Below, in pieces: positions 1-8,137 of a DNA stretch of 32,553 nt. This stretch comes from Acidaminococcaceae bacterium (GTDB lineage Bacteria; Bacillota; Negativicutes; Acidaminococcales; Acidaminococcaceae). The notes under the pieces are model-generated. The model made no database searches, was not told where the DNA came from, and worked only from the letters and a program-made list of their open reading frames with translations. The translations under genes and the position numbers were made by a program. The first letter of the stretch is position 1. Each line of letters starts with the position of its first letter. The DNA lies in NCBI GenBank assembly GCA_017554485.1, contig JAFZIG010000062.1, forward strand, positions 1 to 32,553. Reading direction: 5' to 3'.

Positions 1-1329
1 CCTCTTTCCCTGTACCAGATCCAGGATAAATTCCGTGATGAGCGCCGGCCCCGTTTCGGTCTCATGCGCAGCCGCGAGTTTATTATGAAGGACGCGTATA
101 CATTTGACAAAGACGAAGCAGGCCTGAACAAGTCCTATCAGGACATGTATGACGCCTATTCAAAAATTTTCACCCGCTGCGGTCTGTCCTTCCGCCCGGT
201 GGAAGCGGACAGCGGCGCTATCGGCGGCAGCGGTTCTCATGAGTTCATGGTGCTGGCGGATTCCGGGGAAGCTGAGATAAGCTACTGCACGCAGTGCGAT
301 TATGCGGCAGATACGGAAAAGGCGGAGCTGAACCTGGTTGAGGCTCCTGCAGAAGAAGCGCTGCCAAAAGAGAAGGTCGCCACGCCGGACTGCAAGACCA
401 TCGCGGATGTCTGCGCGTACCTGAAGCTTCCGGTAGAAAAATCCGTCAAAGCCGTTGCCTACGCCAGTGAAAAAGGCCTGATCCTCTGTTTTGTCAGGGG
501 CGACCATGAGGTCAATGATATTAAAGTCATCAATACATGCGGCGTCAACCAGTTGGAGATGGCGTCTGCGGAACTGCTGGAAGCAGCAGGGACGGCAGGC
601 GGCTACATGGGACCCTGCGGCATCGATCCGGAAAAGGCAATTGTAGTTTGTGACCAGACCGTCATGCAGATGCATAATTTCTGCTGCGGCGCTAATGAGG
701 AAGGCTATCATTTTATCAACGTGAATCCGGGCCGGGATTTTACTCCCATGTATGTAGCAGATATTCGCCTGATGCAGGAAGGGGATCCCTGTCCCCATTG
801 CGGAGGAAAGATTGCCAAGGCCCGTGGCATCGAAGTAGGACAGGTCTTCAAGCTGTTCACCAAGTACAGTGAAAAGCTCAATGCAACTTATCTGGATGAA
901 AACGGGAAAGCCAATCCCATGTATATGGGCTGCTACGGTATCGGCGTTGGCCGTACCATGGCGGCGGCCGTGGAACAGAACAATGACAAGGACGGTATCA
1001 TCTGGCCGGTGGAGATTGCGCCATTCCATGTGATCGTAGTGCCTATCAACATCAAAGATGAAGCCGTAAAAGAAAAAGTCTTTGCGATTTATGACACTCT
1101 TAAAAAAGCTGGGGTAGAAGTCATTTTGGATGACCGTGACGAGCGGCCCGGCGTTAAATTTAAGGACGCGGACCTGATCGGCTATCCATTACGCATGGTT
1201 ATAGGCAAGAAGACGCTGGATAACGGGCAGATCGAAGTCAAAGCCCGCAAGACAGGGGAAATGAGAATGCTGCCTGCCGATGACTATGTCGAGGGAATTA
1301 AAGGTTTACTTGAAGATCTAAAAAAATAA
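1..1329 (+). CDS. proS: Prolyl-tRNA synthetase (3' part, start outside window)
   Basis: Class II aminoacyl-tRNA synthetase that charges tRNA-Pro with proline in the cytoplasm. The reading frame is open from base 1, so 442 residues are visible and roughly 130 N-terminal residues lie upstream. Class II motif 2 is visible (RPRFGLMRSREFIMKDAY, residues about 17-34 of the visible part). It is followed by the bacterial-type insertion (editing) domain, then motif 3 (GCYGIGVGRTMAAA), then the anticodon-binding domain (DDRDERPGVKFKDADLIG) to the end. The insertion domain marks the bacterial rather than the eukaryote-like form. ProS-PolC-RimP is the usual Bacillota gene order, but here an mgtC-family gene sits between proS and polC, starting about 24 bases after the stop. 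Family identity is secure; only the 5' end is missing. Confidence 0.97.
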   Translation, partial: PLSLYQIQDKFRDERRPRFGLMRSREFIMKDAYTFDKDEAGLNKSYQDMYDAYSKIFTRCGLSFRPVEADSGAIGGSGSHEFMVLADSGEAEISYCTQCDYAADTEKAELNLVEAPAEEALPKEKVATPDCKTIADVCAYLKLPVEKSVKAVAYASEKGLILCFVRGDHEVNDIKVINTCGVNQLEMASAELLEAAGTAGGYMGPCGIDPEKAIVVCDQTVMQMHNFCCGANEEGYHFINVNPGRDFTPMYVADIRLMQEGDPCPHCGGKIAKARGIEVGQVFKLFTKYSEKLNATYLDENGKANPMYMGCYGIGVGRTMAAAVEQNNDKDGIIWPVEIAPFHVIVVPINIKDEAVKEKVFAIYDTLKKAGVEVILDDRDERPGVKFKDADLIGYPLRMVIGKKTLDNGQIEVKARKTGEMRMLPADDYVEGIKGLLEDLKK

Positions 1330-1353
1330 AATTTGCGAAATAATTCCGGGGTG

Positions 1354-2079
1354 ATGAACTTGGAAGCTTTGCTGAGTAATTTTATGAATTCCATTCAGGG
1401 TGCAATGCTGCTGCGGCTTTTACTGTCTGCATTATTGGGCGGCATTGTGGGTATGGAACGGGGCAGCGGTGACCGCCCTGCAGGGTTTCGCACCCATATT
1501 CTGGTCTGTGCCGGTTCGGCCCTGATCATGATGGTATCCATGTATGGGTTCGAAGGCTTTGACAAGGTCCCTTTTGAATATCCGAAGAACCGTGATTCAG
1601 CCCGCATTGCGGCACAGGTGGTAAGCGGCATCGGCTTTTTGGGCGCCGGCACAATTTTGCATGAAGGGATTACCGTCCGCGGCCTGACTACAGCGGCCAG
1701 TCTCTGGATGATTTCCGCTATAGGCCTGGCCACAGGGGCCGGCATGTATTCCATAAGTGTGGTTGCCACAATCATTACGTTTATCACGCTGACTGCCTTT
1801 CACAGTGTGGAAAAACGGTTTGCGGTCGCCAACAGTAAGTCTGACAGGAAGTATATCCGTGTCGTTTGTGCCAATATTCCCGGACGTGTGGCCGATGTTG
1901 CTGCTTTTCTTGCCCAGAGCGGCATCAGAGTAAAAACCATTAACGTACAGAACAGTTCTTTGAATGATAAAGTTGTACTGGAATTATACCTGAAATTTAG
2001 CAAGGAACTGGATTTGGGAACGATAATGGATGGTCTGCAGCAGATAGAAGGAGTTAAGTCCATTGAGAATGTAGGATAG
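1354..2079 (+). CDS. MgtC/SapB family membrane protein
   Basis: Predicted inner-membrane protein of 241 residues. The N-terminal half is hydrophobic with about four or five membrane segments. It carries the MgtC signature: an ER..(D)RPAGFRTH-like stretch near the first loop, then RIAAQVVSGIGFLGAG, then VRGLTTAASLW. The C-terminal ~80 residues form a soluble ACT-like domain (IRVVCANIPGRVADVAAFLAQ). Family members are linked to growth at low magnesium and to membrane-potential or ATP-synthase control, but the role of housekeeping copies is unclear. Starts at 1333 (TTG), 1351 (GTG) and 1354 (ATG) are possible. I chose the ATG because the TTG has no ribosome-binding site; the GGGG just before it is close. 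The gene is co-directional with proS and polC and 19 nt from polC, so it is probably co-transcribed. It is not part of the canonical proS-polC pair. Confidence 0.85.
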   Translation: MNLEALLSNFMNSIQGAMLLRLLLSALLGGIVGMERGSGDRPAGFRTHILVCAGSALIMMVSMYGFEGFDKVPFEYPKNRDSARIAAQVVSGIGFLGAGTILHEGITVRGLTTAASLWMISAIGLATGAGMYSISVVATIITFITLTAFHSVEKRFAVANSKSDRKYIRVVCANIPGRVADVAAFLAQSGIRVKTINVQNSSLNDKVVLELYLKFSKELDLGTIMDGLQQIEGVKSIENVG

Positions 2080-2098
2080 TTTTTTATGAGGATGGTAT

Positions 2099-5000
2099 AT
2101 GAAGCCCTCTTATTTTTTGGTACCTGATGCGGAAAAAGTACGGTCTTTTTTCCGCTCTTTTTCTTTACCGAAGGAATATATAGCTGATTTGGAAGCAATC
2201 AGTATCAGTAAAATATGGATCGATGAAGCGGAAAACAGCTGGGAATTGCAGTATACTTCTGTAAAACCGACTGCTGCTGAGTTATTGGATGGATTATCTG
2301 ATTATATTAAAAATGAGTTTGATTTAAATAAACTGTTTTGGAAGCCGCTGCGGATAGATGCTGAATTACCGCATCCGGAAGAAGAACCGATGCAGACAGC
2401 TGTATCTGCTGCTTCTGAATTGGGAACGTATCAGGAGTATATTCAGGATATTCCTTTGGAAGAGCCGCTGTCTGACGAAGATTGTGAAGCAGATCCAGCT
2501 ATTGAAGAAGATGAAACATATCTCCAGGCATATAATGCCCTGTACGGGAAAAAGTTTGCGGACGGCTGTCTGTTCGGCAAAAATTTTCAGGCAAAAGAGA
2601 TTGTTCCTTTGAATAAACTGACGGAAGCCAGACGTCATATTGTAATCCAGGGACATATCGGCACCCAGCGTGATAAAGATGATAAGCTGGTGGCCTTTAC
2701 AGAGCGGGAAGTCCGGGGTCGTGGCAAAGATGCAGTCCGTTTATTGATTTCCTTCAATGTGGTGGATACCGACGGCGGTATTTATGCCAAGCTTTTCTTT
2801 GATGACTTTGATGAAGGGAAAGATTTTAAAAAGCAACTGAAACCTGGCTTGGAGCTACAGCTGATGGGGAATGCGGAACCGGACAAGTTCAATCATGATG
2901 CCATGACTTTTGCTCCAACTGCCATTAAGAGGATTGAGATAAAGCAGCGGGAAGATAACGCACCGGTAAAACGGGTGGAGTTGCATTGCCACACCAAAAT
3001 GAGTAAACTGGATGCGATAATTCCTATGACGGATCTGATCAAAACAGCAATCCGTTTTGGTCATAAAGCGCTGGCCATTACTGACCACGGGGTAATACAA
3101 GCCTTTCCCTTCTGTGTGGATGCCGTGGAGGAAGCCGGCAGCGACTTAAAGCTTATCTATGGCTGTGAAGGATACCTGACCTCGGATGAAGATGGCAAAA
3201 TCTTAAGGGAGGGTCTTTCCCATACCCATAAGATCCGTTCTAACCATATTATCATCCTGGCAAAGGATTATATAGGACTGCGGAATCTGTACAAACTGGT
3301 CACCCTGTCCCATCTAAGTTATCTGAATGGCAGCGGGGTCCATGCCCGGCCACTGATTCCACGTAGCATACTGGAAGAACTCCGGGAAGGGCTTTTATTG
3401 GGCAGCGCCTGTGAAATCGGGGAGCTGTACCAGGCGATAGAGCAGGGTAAATCCGAAGAAGAATTACTGAAAATAGCGGATTTTTATGATTACCTGGAGA
3501 TACAGCCCCTTGGCAATAACGCATTTCTGGAACGTGAAGGACGTTTTACCCATGAACAGCTGATAGAACACAATAAACTGATTTACCGCCTGGCGAAAAA
3601 GCTTGGCAAGCTATGTGTGGCTACCTGTGATTCCCATTTCCTGAATCCCGAAGATGCAAGAATCCGCGCTATCCTGCAATACAGCCAGGGATATACCGAT
3701 GCGGATATGCAGGCGCCTTTGTATTTTCGCACTACAGAGGAGATGCTGGCGGAATTTGCCTATTTTGATAAAGAGACCGCCTATGAAGTTTGCGTGATTA
3801 ATCCGAATAAAATCGCAGATCAGATTCAACGAATCAAACCCGTACCGGACCGGGATCAGCTTTACTCGCCGGTGCTTCCCGGCGCGGAAGATGAAATCGT
3901 AAATTTATGTTATAAAAAAGCTCACCGTTATTATGGGGATGTATTGCCCAAGGTAGTAGAAGACAGGCTGAAAATGGAAATGGATGCCATTATCGGCAAC
4001 GGTTATGCGGTTTTGTACGATATTGCACATAAGCTGGTGAAGCATTCCATGGATGAAGGCTATCTGGTTGGGTCCCGGGGATCGGTTGGATCCAGTCTGG
4101 TAGCCTGTATGACAGATATTACGGAAGTGAATCCGCTGATACCCCATTACCGCTGTCCCAGGTGCCGGCATACCGAGTTTTTCGAACACGGTGAATATGC
4201 CAGTGGTTTTGACATGCCTCCCAAAGCCTGTCCCGACTGTGGAACCGATATGGCCCGTGACGGCCATAACATTCCCTTTGCGGTGTTCATGGGTTTTCAT
4301 GGGGAAAAGGTACCTGATATTGATTTGAACTTTTCAGATGAATACCAGCACAGAGCCCATAAATATACGGAAGAGTTATTCGGACGAGATAATGTCTGCC
4401 GGGCCGGAACCATAGCCACTGTGGCGCCAAAGACAGCCTGGTCTTATGCAAAGAAATATTTTGAAGAGCATAATATTCCTGCCCATCCGGCCTATGTGGA
4501 AAGTTTTATTGCCGGCCTGAACGGTGTGAAACGCACCACAGGGCAGCACCCGGCGGGAATCATGGTCATCCCGAGGGATATGGATATCCATTATATGACG
4601 CCCATGAGCCATCCTGCCGATGATAAAGGCAGTAATATCATTACAACGCATTACGACTATCATTCTATCAATGACCGCCTGGTAAAACTGGATATCCTGG
4701 GCCACGTAGACCCTACCATGATCAAGCGCCTGGAAGAATTTACCGGTATAAACGCCACAGACATACCCGTGGGAGATCCGGATACCATGTCCATCTTTTC
4801 TTCCACTGAAAAGCTGGGCGTGACGCCGGATCAGATCGGGACTAATGTGGGGACCCTGGGCATACCGGAATGCGGGACCCGTTTTACGCTGGATATGATC
4901 CATGAGCTGAAGCCCCGGCTGTTCAGCGATATCGTCCGGGTATCCGGTTATTCCCACGGCACCAATGTGTGGATCGGCAACGCTAAGGACCTGATAGAGT

Positions 5001-5833
5001 CCGGACATCCGGTGGAACAGACTATTTCCACCCGGGATGACGTGATGACCTCCTTGATTGCCAGAGGCGTAGATCCGGCTATCGCCTTTAAAACCATGGA
5101 ATACGTACGCAAAGGGAAGGCTGCCAAAAAAGGTTTGGAACCGGCTATGCGGGAAGCCATGGAAAAAGCCCATGTCCCGGAATGGTACATGAAGTCCTGT
5201 GAGACTGTCCAATATCTGTTCCCTAAAGCCCATGCGGTTGCTTATGTGTTAAACGCGTACCGGATCGCCTATTGCAAGGTACACTATCCCCTGGCATATT
5301 ATGCAGCGTATTTTTCCCAGCGAGCCGATGTGGATGCAACATTTATTGTCAAAGGAGAAGATTTCATCCGTCAGTATATTAAAAATGTCGACTTACAGGG
5401 TAAGGAAGCCAAGGCTGTGGATAAAGATAATGTGATTTACCTGCAGCTGGTTTTGGAGATGCTGTCCAGAGGTTTTGTCTTTTATCCCATCGACCTGTAC
5501 AAATCCCATGCGTACCAGTTCCGTCCGGAAGATGAGAAAGGCATACGTATCCCGCTGTGCTGCCTGCCCGGTGTAGGAAGAGGCGTGGCTCGGACGCTGT
5601 CCTTAACGGTAAAGAACAGTGAACGGGATTTTATTTCTCAGGAAGACCTGCTTTCCTGCTGCAGACAGACGGAACAGCTCGTCCTGGATAAGGCTGCCAG
5701 ACGGGAAGAACTGCTGCCGGAAGAGGAAGAACTGGGACATGTGGGACAAACTGCTTTGGATGCACTGGCTGATATCGGTGCACTTGGTGATATGCCGGTA
5801 AGTAATCAGATGGATTTGTTCAGTTTCTGTTAA
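2099..5833 (+). CDS. polC: DNA polymerase III alpha subunit PolC, lacking the exonuclease domain
   Basis: Replicative polymerase of Bacillota, 1244 residues against about 1430-1440 for canonical PolC. The order seen is: N-terminal region (1-170), OB fold (about 180-280), PHP domain starting at RVELHCHTKMSKLDA (H296, H298), then the polymerase. A zinc module is present (C686, C689, C711, C714). Catalytic aspartates sit in PDIDLNFSDEY (D740, D742) and KLDILGHVDPT (D865). TTGQHPAGIMVIP is present, and a clamp-binding peptide QMDLF lies at the extreme C-terminus. In canonical PolC a DEDD proofreading exonuclease of about 170 residues interrupts the PHP domain. Here the PHP sequence runs straight from YGCEGYLTSDEDGK (about 354-367) into HTHKIRSNHIIILAKD, with no FDxETTG-type motif anywhere. 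The size deficit matches loss of that domain. The ribosome-binding site is GAGG at 2088-2091. Proofreading would have to be supplied in trans. Confidence 0.96.
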   Translation: MKPSYFLVPDAEKVRSFFRSFSLPKEYIADLEAISISKIWIDEAENSWELQYTSVKPTAAELLDGLSDYIKNEFDLNKLFWKPLRIDAELPHPEEEPMQTAVSAASELGTYQEYIQDIPLEEPLSDEDCEADPAIEEDETYLQAYNALYGKKFADGCLFGKNFQAKEIVPLNKLTEARRHIVIQGHIGTQRDKDDKLVAFTEREVRGRGKDAVRLLISFNVVDTDGGIYAKLFFDDFDEGKDFKKQLKPGLELQLMGNAEPDKFNHDAMTFAPTAIKRIEIKQREDNAPVKRVELHCHTKMSKLDAIIPMTDLIKTAIRFGHKALAITDHGVIQAFPFCVDAVEEAGSDLKLIYGCEGYLTSDEDGKILREGLSHTHKIRSNHIIILAKDYIGLRNLYKLVTLSHLSYLNGSGVHARPLIPRSILEELREGLLLGSACEIGELYQAIEQGKSEEELLKIADFYDYLEIQPLGNNAFLEREGRFTHEQLIEHNKLIYRLAKKLGKLCVATCDSHFLNPEDARIRAILQYSQGYTDADMQAPLYFRTTEEMLAEFAYFDKETAYEVCVINPNKIADQIQRIKPVPDRDQLYSPVLPGAEDEIVNLCYKKAHRYYGDVLPKVVEDRLKMEMDAIIGNGYAVLYDIAHKLVKHSMDEGYLVGSRGSVGSSLVACMTDITEVNPLIPHYRCPRCRHTEFFEHGEYASGFDMPPKACPDCGTDMARDGHNIPFAVFMGFHGEKVPDIDLNFSDEYQHRAHKYTEELFGRDNVCRAGTIATVAPKTAWSYAKKYFEEHNIPAHPAYVESFIAGLNGVKRTTGQHPAGIMVIPRDMDIHYMTPMSHPADDKGSNIITTHYDYHSINDRLVKLDILGHVDPTMIKRLEEFTGINATDIPVGDPDTMSIFSSTEKLGVTPDQIGTNVGTLGIPECGTRFTLDMIHELKPRLFSDIVRVSGYSHGTNVWIGNAKDLIESGHPVEQTISTRDDVMTSLIARGVDPAIAFKTMEYVRKGKAAKKGLEPAMREAMEKAHVPEWYMKSCETVQYLFPKAHAVAYVLNAYRIAYCKVHYPLAYYAAYFSQRADVDATFIVKGEDFIRQYIKNVDLQGKEAKAVDKDNVIYLQLVLEMLSRGFVFYPIDLYKSHAYQFRPEDEKGIRIPLCCLPGVGRGVARTLSLTVKNSERDFISQEDLLSCCRQTEQLVLDKAARREELLPEEEELGHVGQTALDALADIGALGDMPVSNQMDLFSFC

Positions 5834-5870
5834 TTTTTCATTAATTCTGCAAAGTTTTTTTTAAAATACT

Positions 5871-5898
5871 TTGCAATTATGGTTTTTAGTGCTATAAT
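5871..5898 (+). promoter_or_regulatory. Candidate sigma-70 promoter for the rimP-nusA-infB operon
   Basis: TTGCAA at 5871-5876 and a perfect TATAAT at 5893-5898, separated by 16 bases. They lie 93 bases upstream of the rimP start, in the only real gap between polC and rimP. A 7-bp inverted repeat (TGCAAAG at 5848-5854 and CTTTGCA at 5869-5875) overlaps the -35 box. It could be an operator, or a hairpin ending the polC transcript. The T run lies in its loop rather than after it, so it is not a normal terminator. Confidence 0.65.
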
Positions 5899-5925
5899 AT
5901 GTAAAGAAAATTTATGAAGTGCTGA

Positions 5926-5954
5926 GAAAGAGTGGGTGCAAAACCCGCTCTTTC
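5926..5954 (+). promoter_or_regulatory. rimP leader hairpin
   Basis: A 12-bp stem: GAAAGAGTGGGT at 5926-5937 pairs with ACCCGCTCTTTC at 5943-5954 (one T.G wobble), around a 5-base loop. It begins about 20 bases after the expected transcription start and ends 36 bases before rimP. GAGTGGG/CCCACTC-type hairpins are common upstream of rimP (ylxS) in Bacillota. The tract after it (GTTATATTT) is only weakly T-rich, so it may be a processing or antitermination element rather than an efficient terminator. Confidence 0.6.
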
Positions 5955-5990
5955 GTTATATTTGGAAAATTTTATACAGGGAGTGAAGCC

Positions 5991-6467
5991 ATGAAACGTG
6001 AGGAAGTAGAGGAATTTGTCAGAAAGCTGATCGTGCCTATACTGAAAGATACCGGTATTACGCTGGTCGATGTAGAATATGTACGTGAAAAGGACTGGTA
6101 TCTTCGTATCTTTATTGATAAACCGAAGGGCATCGAGATCGATGACTGTCAGTTTGTCAGCGAGAAGCTGGCAGAAGTTCTGGATGAGAAAGACCCGATT
6201 AAAGAAAAGTATTATCTGGAAGTTTCCTCTCCAGGTATTGACCGTCCGCTGAAAAAGGATACTGATTTTACAGCACATTATGGGAAAAAAGTCGATATCC
6301 AGTTTTTTGCTCCCCTGGAAGATAATAAGGAACTGACCGGGATACTGCTTTCCCACACCGAAACAGAAATTGAAGTGAAACGAATCCTGAAAGGCAGGGA
6401 AGACAAAAATCCGGTAAAAATTGAACGTAAACTGATAGCATCCATCAGGCCGCATATTGATTTTTAA
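5991..6467 (+). CDS. rimP: Ribosome maturation factor RimP
   Basis: Cytoplasmic factor needed for 30S subunit maturation, 158 residues, the normal family length. The N-terminal alpha/beta domain contains ITLVDVEYVREKDWYLRIFIDKPKGI, followed by VSEKLAEVLDEKDPI and the diagnostic YYLEVSSPGIDRPLKKDTDF. The C-terminal SH3-like barrel runs to RPHIDF. An in-frame GTG at 5919 would add 24 residues, but these would be encoded by the leader hairpin. The ATG at 5991 follows GGGAG at 5980-5984 and gives the normal N-terminus (MKREEVEEF), so it was preferred. It is the first gene of the nusA-infB operon, with nusA starting 15 bases after the stop. Confidence 0.95.
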   Translation: MKREEVEEFVRKLIVPILKDTGITLVDVEYVREKDWYLRIFIDKPKGIEIDDCQFVSEKLAEVLDEKDPIKEKYYLEVSSPGIDRPLKKDTDFTAHYGKKVDIQFFAPLEDNKELTGILLSHTETEIEVKRILKGREDKNPVKIERKLIASIRPHIDF

Positions 6468-6482
6468 GGAGGAATTGAAAAA

Positions 6483-7556
6483 GTGAGCTCAGAGTTCGTG
6501 CAGGCAATTGAAGCATTGGGTAAAGAAAAGGGAATCAATTCGGAGATATTGTTTCAGGCTGTGGAAGAGGCCGTAGTAAGCGCGTATAAAAAGAATTACG
6601 ACAGTTCCCAGAACGTGCGTGTGGAAATGTCAAAAACCACCGGGGAATTCCATGTGTTTGAACAGCGTAAGGTTGTGGAACAGGTGGTAAAACCCCATGA
6701 TGAAATTTCACTGGAAGAAGCACAGAAAATGAATCCCAATTATATTTTGGGTGATATCGTAGAACAGGAAGTATTCCCAAAGAATTTCAGCCGTGTGGCT
6801 GTGCAGAATGCCAAGCAGATTATCCTGCAACGTATCCGGGAAGCGGAACGGAACATGGTCTATGACAAGTTTTCGGAACGGGAAGATGATATTGTCAACG
6901 GCTCCATCCAGCGTGTGGAGCGGGGTACCGTATACGTGGACCTAGGTTCCACAGAAGGCCTGCTGATGGCTAACGAACAGGTTCCCGCGGAACGGTATCT
7001 GCCCCATGACCGTATGAAATTTTATATTATTGAGGTGAAGAAAACCGGGAAAGGTCCTCAGATTATGCTGTCCCGTACCCATCCCGGCCTGCTGAAGCGA
7101 CTGTTTGAACTGGAGGTACCGGAAATCCATGACGGGATCGTGGAACTGCGGTCCGTAGCCAGGGAAGCGGGAATGCGCTCCAAAATCGCAGTTTATTCCA
7201 ACGATGAAAAGGTTGATCCTGTGGGCTCCTGCGTAGGACACAAAGGCATGCGCGTGCAGAATATTGTCAATGAACTGCGTGGTGAAAAGATTGATATTGT
7301 GAAATTTAATCCGAACCCGGCCCAGTATGTGGCCAATGCGCTGTCGCCTGCCCAGGTGATCAGTGCGGTTGCCAGCGATACGGAAAAGATTTGCTGGGTC
7401 GTGGTTCCCGATTACCAGCTTTCGCTGGCTATTGGCAAAGAAGGGCAGAATGCCCGTCTGGCTGCCAAACTGACCGGCTGGAAAATAGATATCAAACCGG
7501 AATCTCAGGTGGAAAACGATGAGCCGGTACAGGAAGGGAGCGGTGAAGAAGCGTGA
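6483..7556 (+). CDS. nusA: Transcription termination/antitermination protein NusA
   Basis: RNA-polymerase-binding elongation factor that modulates pausing, intrinsic termination and rRNA antitermination. It has 357 residues, the short form typical of Bacillota without C-terminal acidic repeats. The order is: N-terminal RNAP-binding domain (1-~130), S1 domain (~135-200, [22 protein letters not shown]), KH1 (~230-275) with [24 protein letters not shown], and KH2 (~300-345) with [23 protein letters not shown]. Translation starts at GTG, supported by a strong AAGGAGG at 6466-6472. The stop overlaps the next gene by 4 bases, indicating translational coupling. Confidence 0.97.
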   Translation: MSSEFVQAIEALGKEKGINSEILFQAVEEAVVSAYKKNYDSSQNVRVEMSKTTGEFHVFEQRKVVEQVVKPHDEISLEEAQKMNPNYILGDIVEQEVFPKNFSRVAVQNAKQIILQRIREAERNMVYDKFSEREDDIVNGSIQRVERGTVYVDLGSTEGLLMANEQVPAERYLPHDRMKFYIIEVKKTGKGPQIMLSRTHPGLLKRLFELEVPEIHDGIVELRSVAREAGMRSKIAVYSNDEKVDPVGSCVGHKGMRVQNIVNELRGEKIDIVKFNPNPAQYVANALSPAQVISAVASDTEKICWVVVPDYQLSLAIGKEGQNARLAAKLTGWKIDIKPESQVENDEPVQEGSGEEA

Positions 7557-7819
7557 AAGTAAAGAAAATCCCGCAGCGCAAATGTGTTGGCTGCGGGGAA
7601 ATGAAGTCTAAGAAGGAGCTGATTCGCGTTGTCCGTTCTCCCGAAGGATATATATCATTGGACCTGACCGGAAAAAAGGCAGGCCGTGGCGCTTATGTGT
7701 GTCCGGATAAGGAATGCATAGCCAAAGCTTACAAGGCCCACCGCCTGGAAAAAGCCCTGGATAAGCAGATTAATGATGATGTGTATAAGAAACTCCTGGA
7801 GGAAATGAAGCATGAGTGA
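7553..7819 (+). CDS. rnpM: YlxR/RnpM family RNA-binding protein
   Basis: Small basic protein of 88 residues. The YlxR family signature is present: IPQRKCVGCGEMKSKKELIRVV at the N-terminus, GRGAYVCPDKECIAKA in the middle and a helical basic tail. In Bacillus subtilis the YlxR protein, renamed RnpM, was reported to bind and modulate RNase P. That is family knowledge and not shown here. The Cys pairs (C11, C14, C50, C55) look able to bind a metal. The start is GTG overlapping the nusA stop by 4 bases, and the end overlaps the next gene by 8 bases, so it is translated as part of the nusA-infB operon. Confidence 0.93.
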   Translation: MKVKKIPQRKCVGCGEMKSKKELIRVVRSPEGYISLDLTGKKAGRGAYVCPDKECIAKAYKAHRLEKALDKQINDDVYKKLLEEMKHE

Positions 7820-8117
7820 AAAAGATGTGGCCGGTGCGTTGGGGCTGGCACAGAAAGCAGGGAAAATTTCTTCCGGGGACCTGGGCGTAAAGGATGCGCT
7901 GTCGGGAGGCAAGGCAAAGCTCCTTATTATCGCAGCCGATGCATCGCCCAATACAGTGAAGGAACTGAAGTTTCTGGCAGACAAAGCATTCGTGCCTGTG
8001 ATTACCTGTATGCAGCGTACAGAATTGGGACTCTGTATAGGCAAGGCGCCCCGGGCAGCGGTTGCTGTACTGGACAAAGGGTTTGCCGGACTGCTTATGA
8101 AAAAGTGGAACGTGTGA
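7812..8117 (+). CDS. ylxQ: L7Ae/L30e/S12e-Gadd45 family RNA-binding protein YlxQ
   Basis: 101-residue member of the ribosomal L7Ae-like kink-turn-binding family. The family-typical start ALGLAQKAGKISSGDLGVKDAL is followed by KAKLLIIAADASPNTVKEL and ends in a short basic stretch. Its place between ylxR and infB is the standard Bacillota arrangement. The ribosome-binding site GGAGG at 7798-7802 lies inside the end of rnpM, whose reading frame overlaps this one by 8 bases. Its precise partner RNA is unknown. Confidence 0.92.
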   Translation: MSEKDVAGALGLAQKAGKISSGDLGVKDALSGGKAKLLIIAADASPNTVKELKFLADKAFVPVITCMQRTELGLCIGKAPRAAVAVLDKGFAGLLMKKWNV

Positions 8118-8137
8118 TAGAAGCTGGAGGTAGCTGA

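Noticed and set aside
4376-5233. 285-residue minus-strand frame opposite polC
   Set aside because: Antisense to the catalytic core of polC, with no recognisable motifs.
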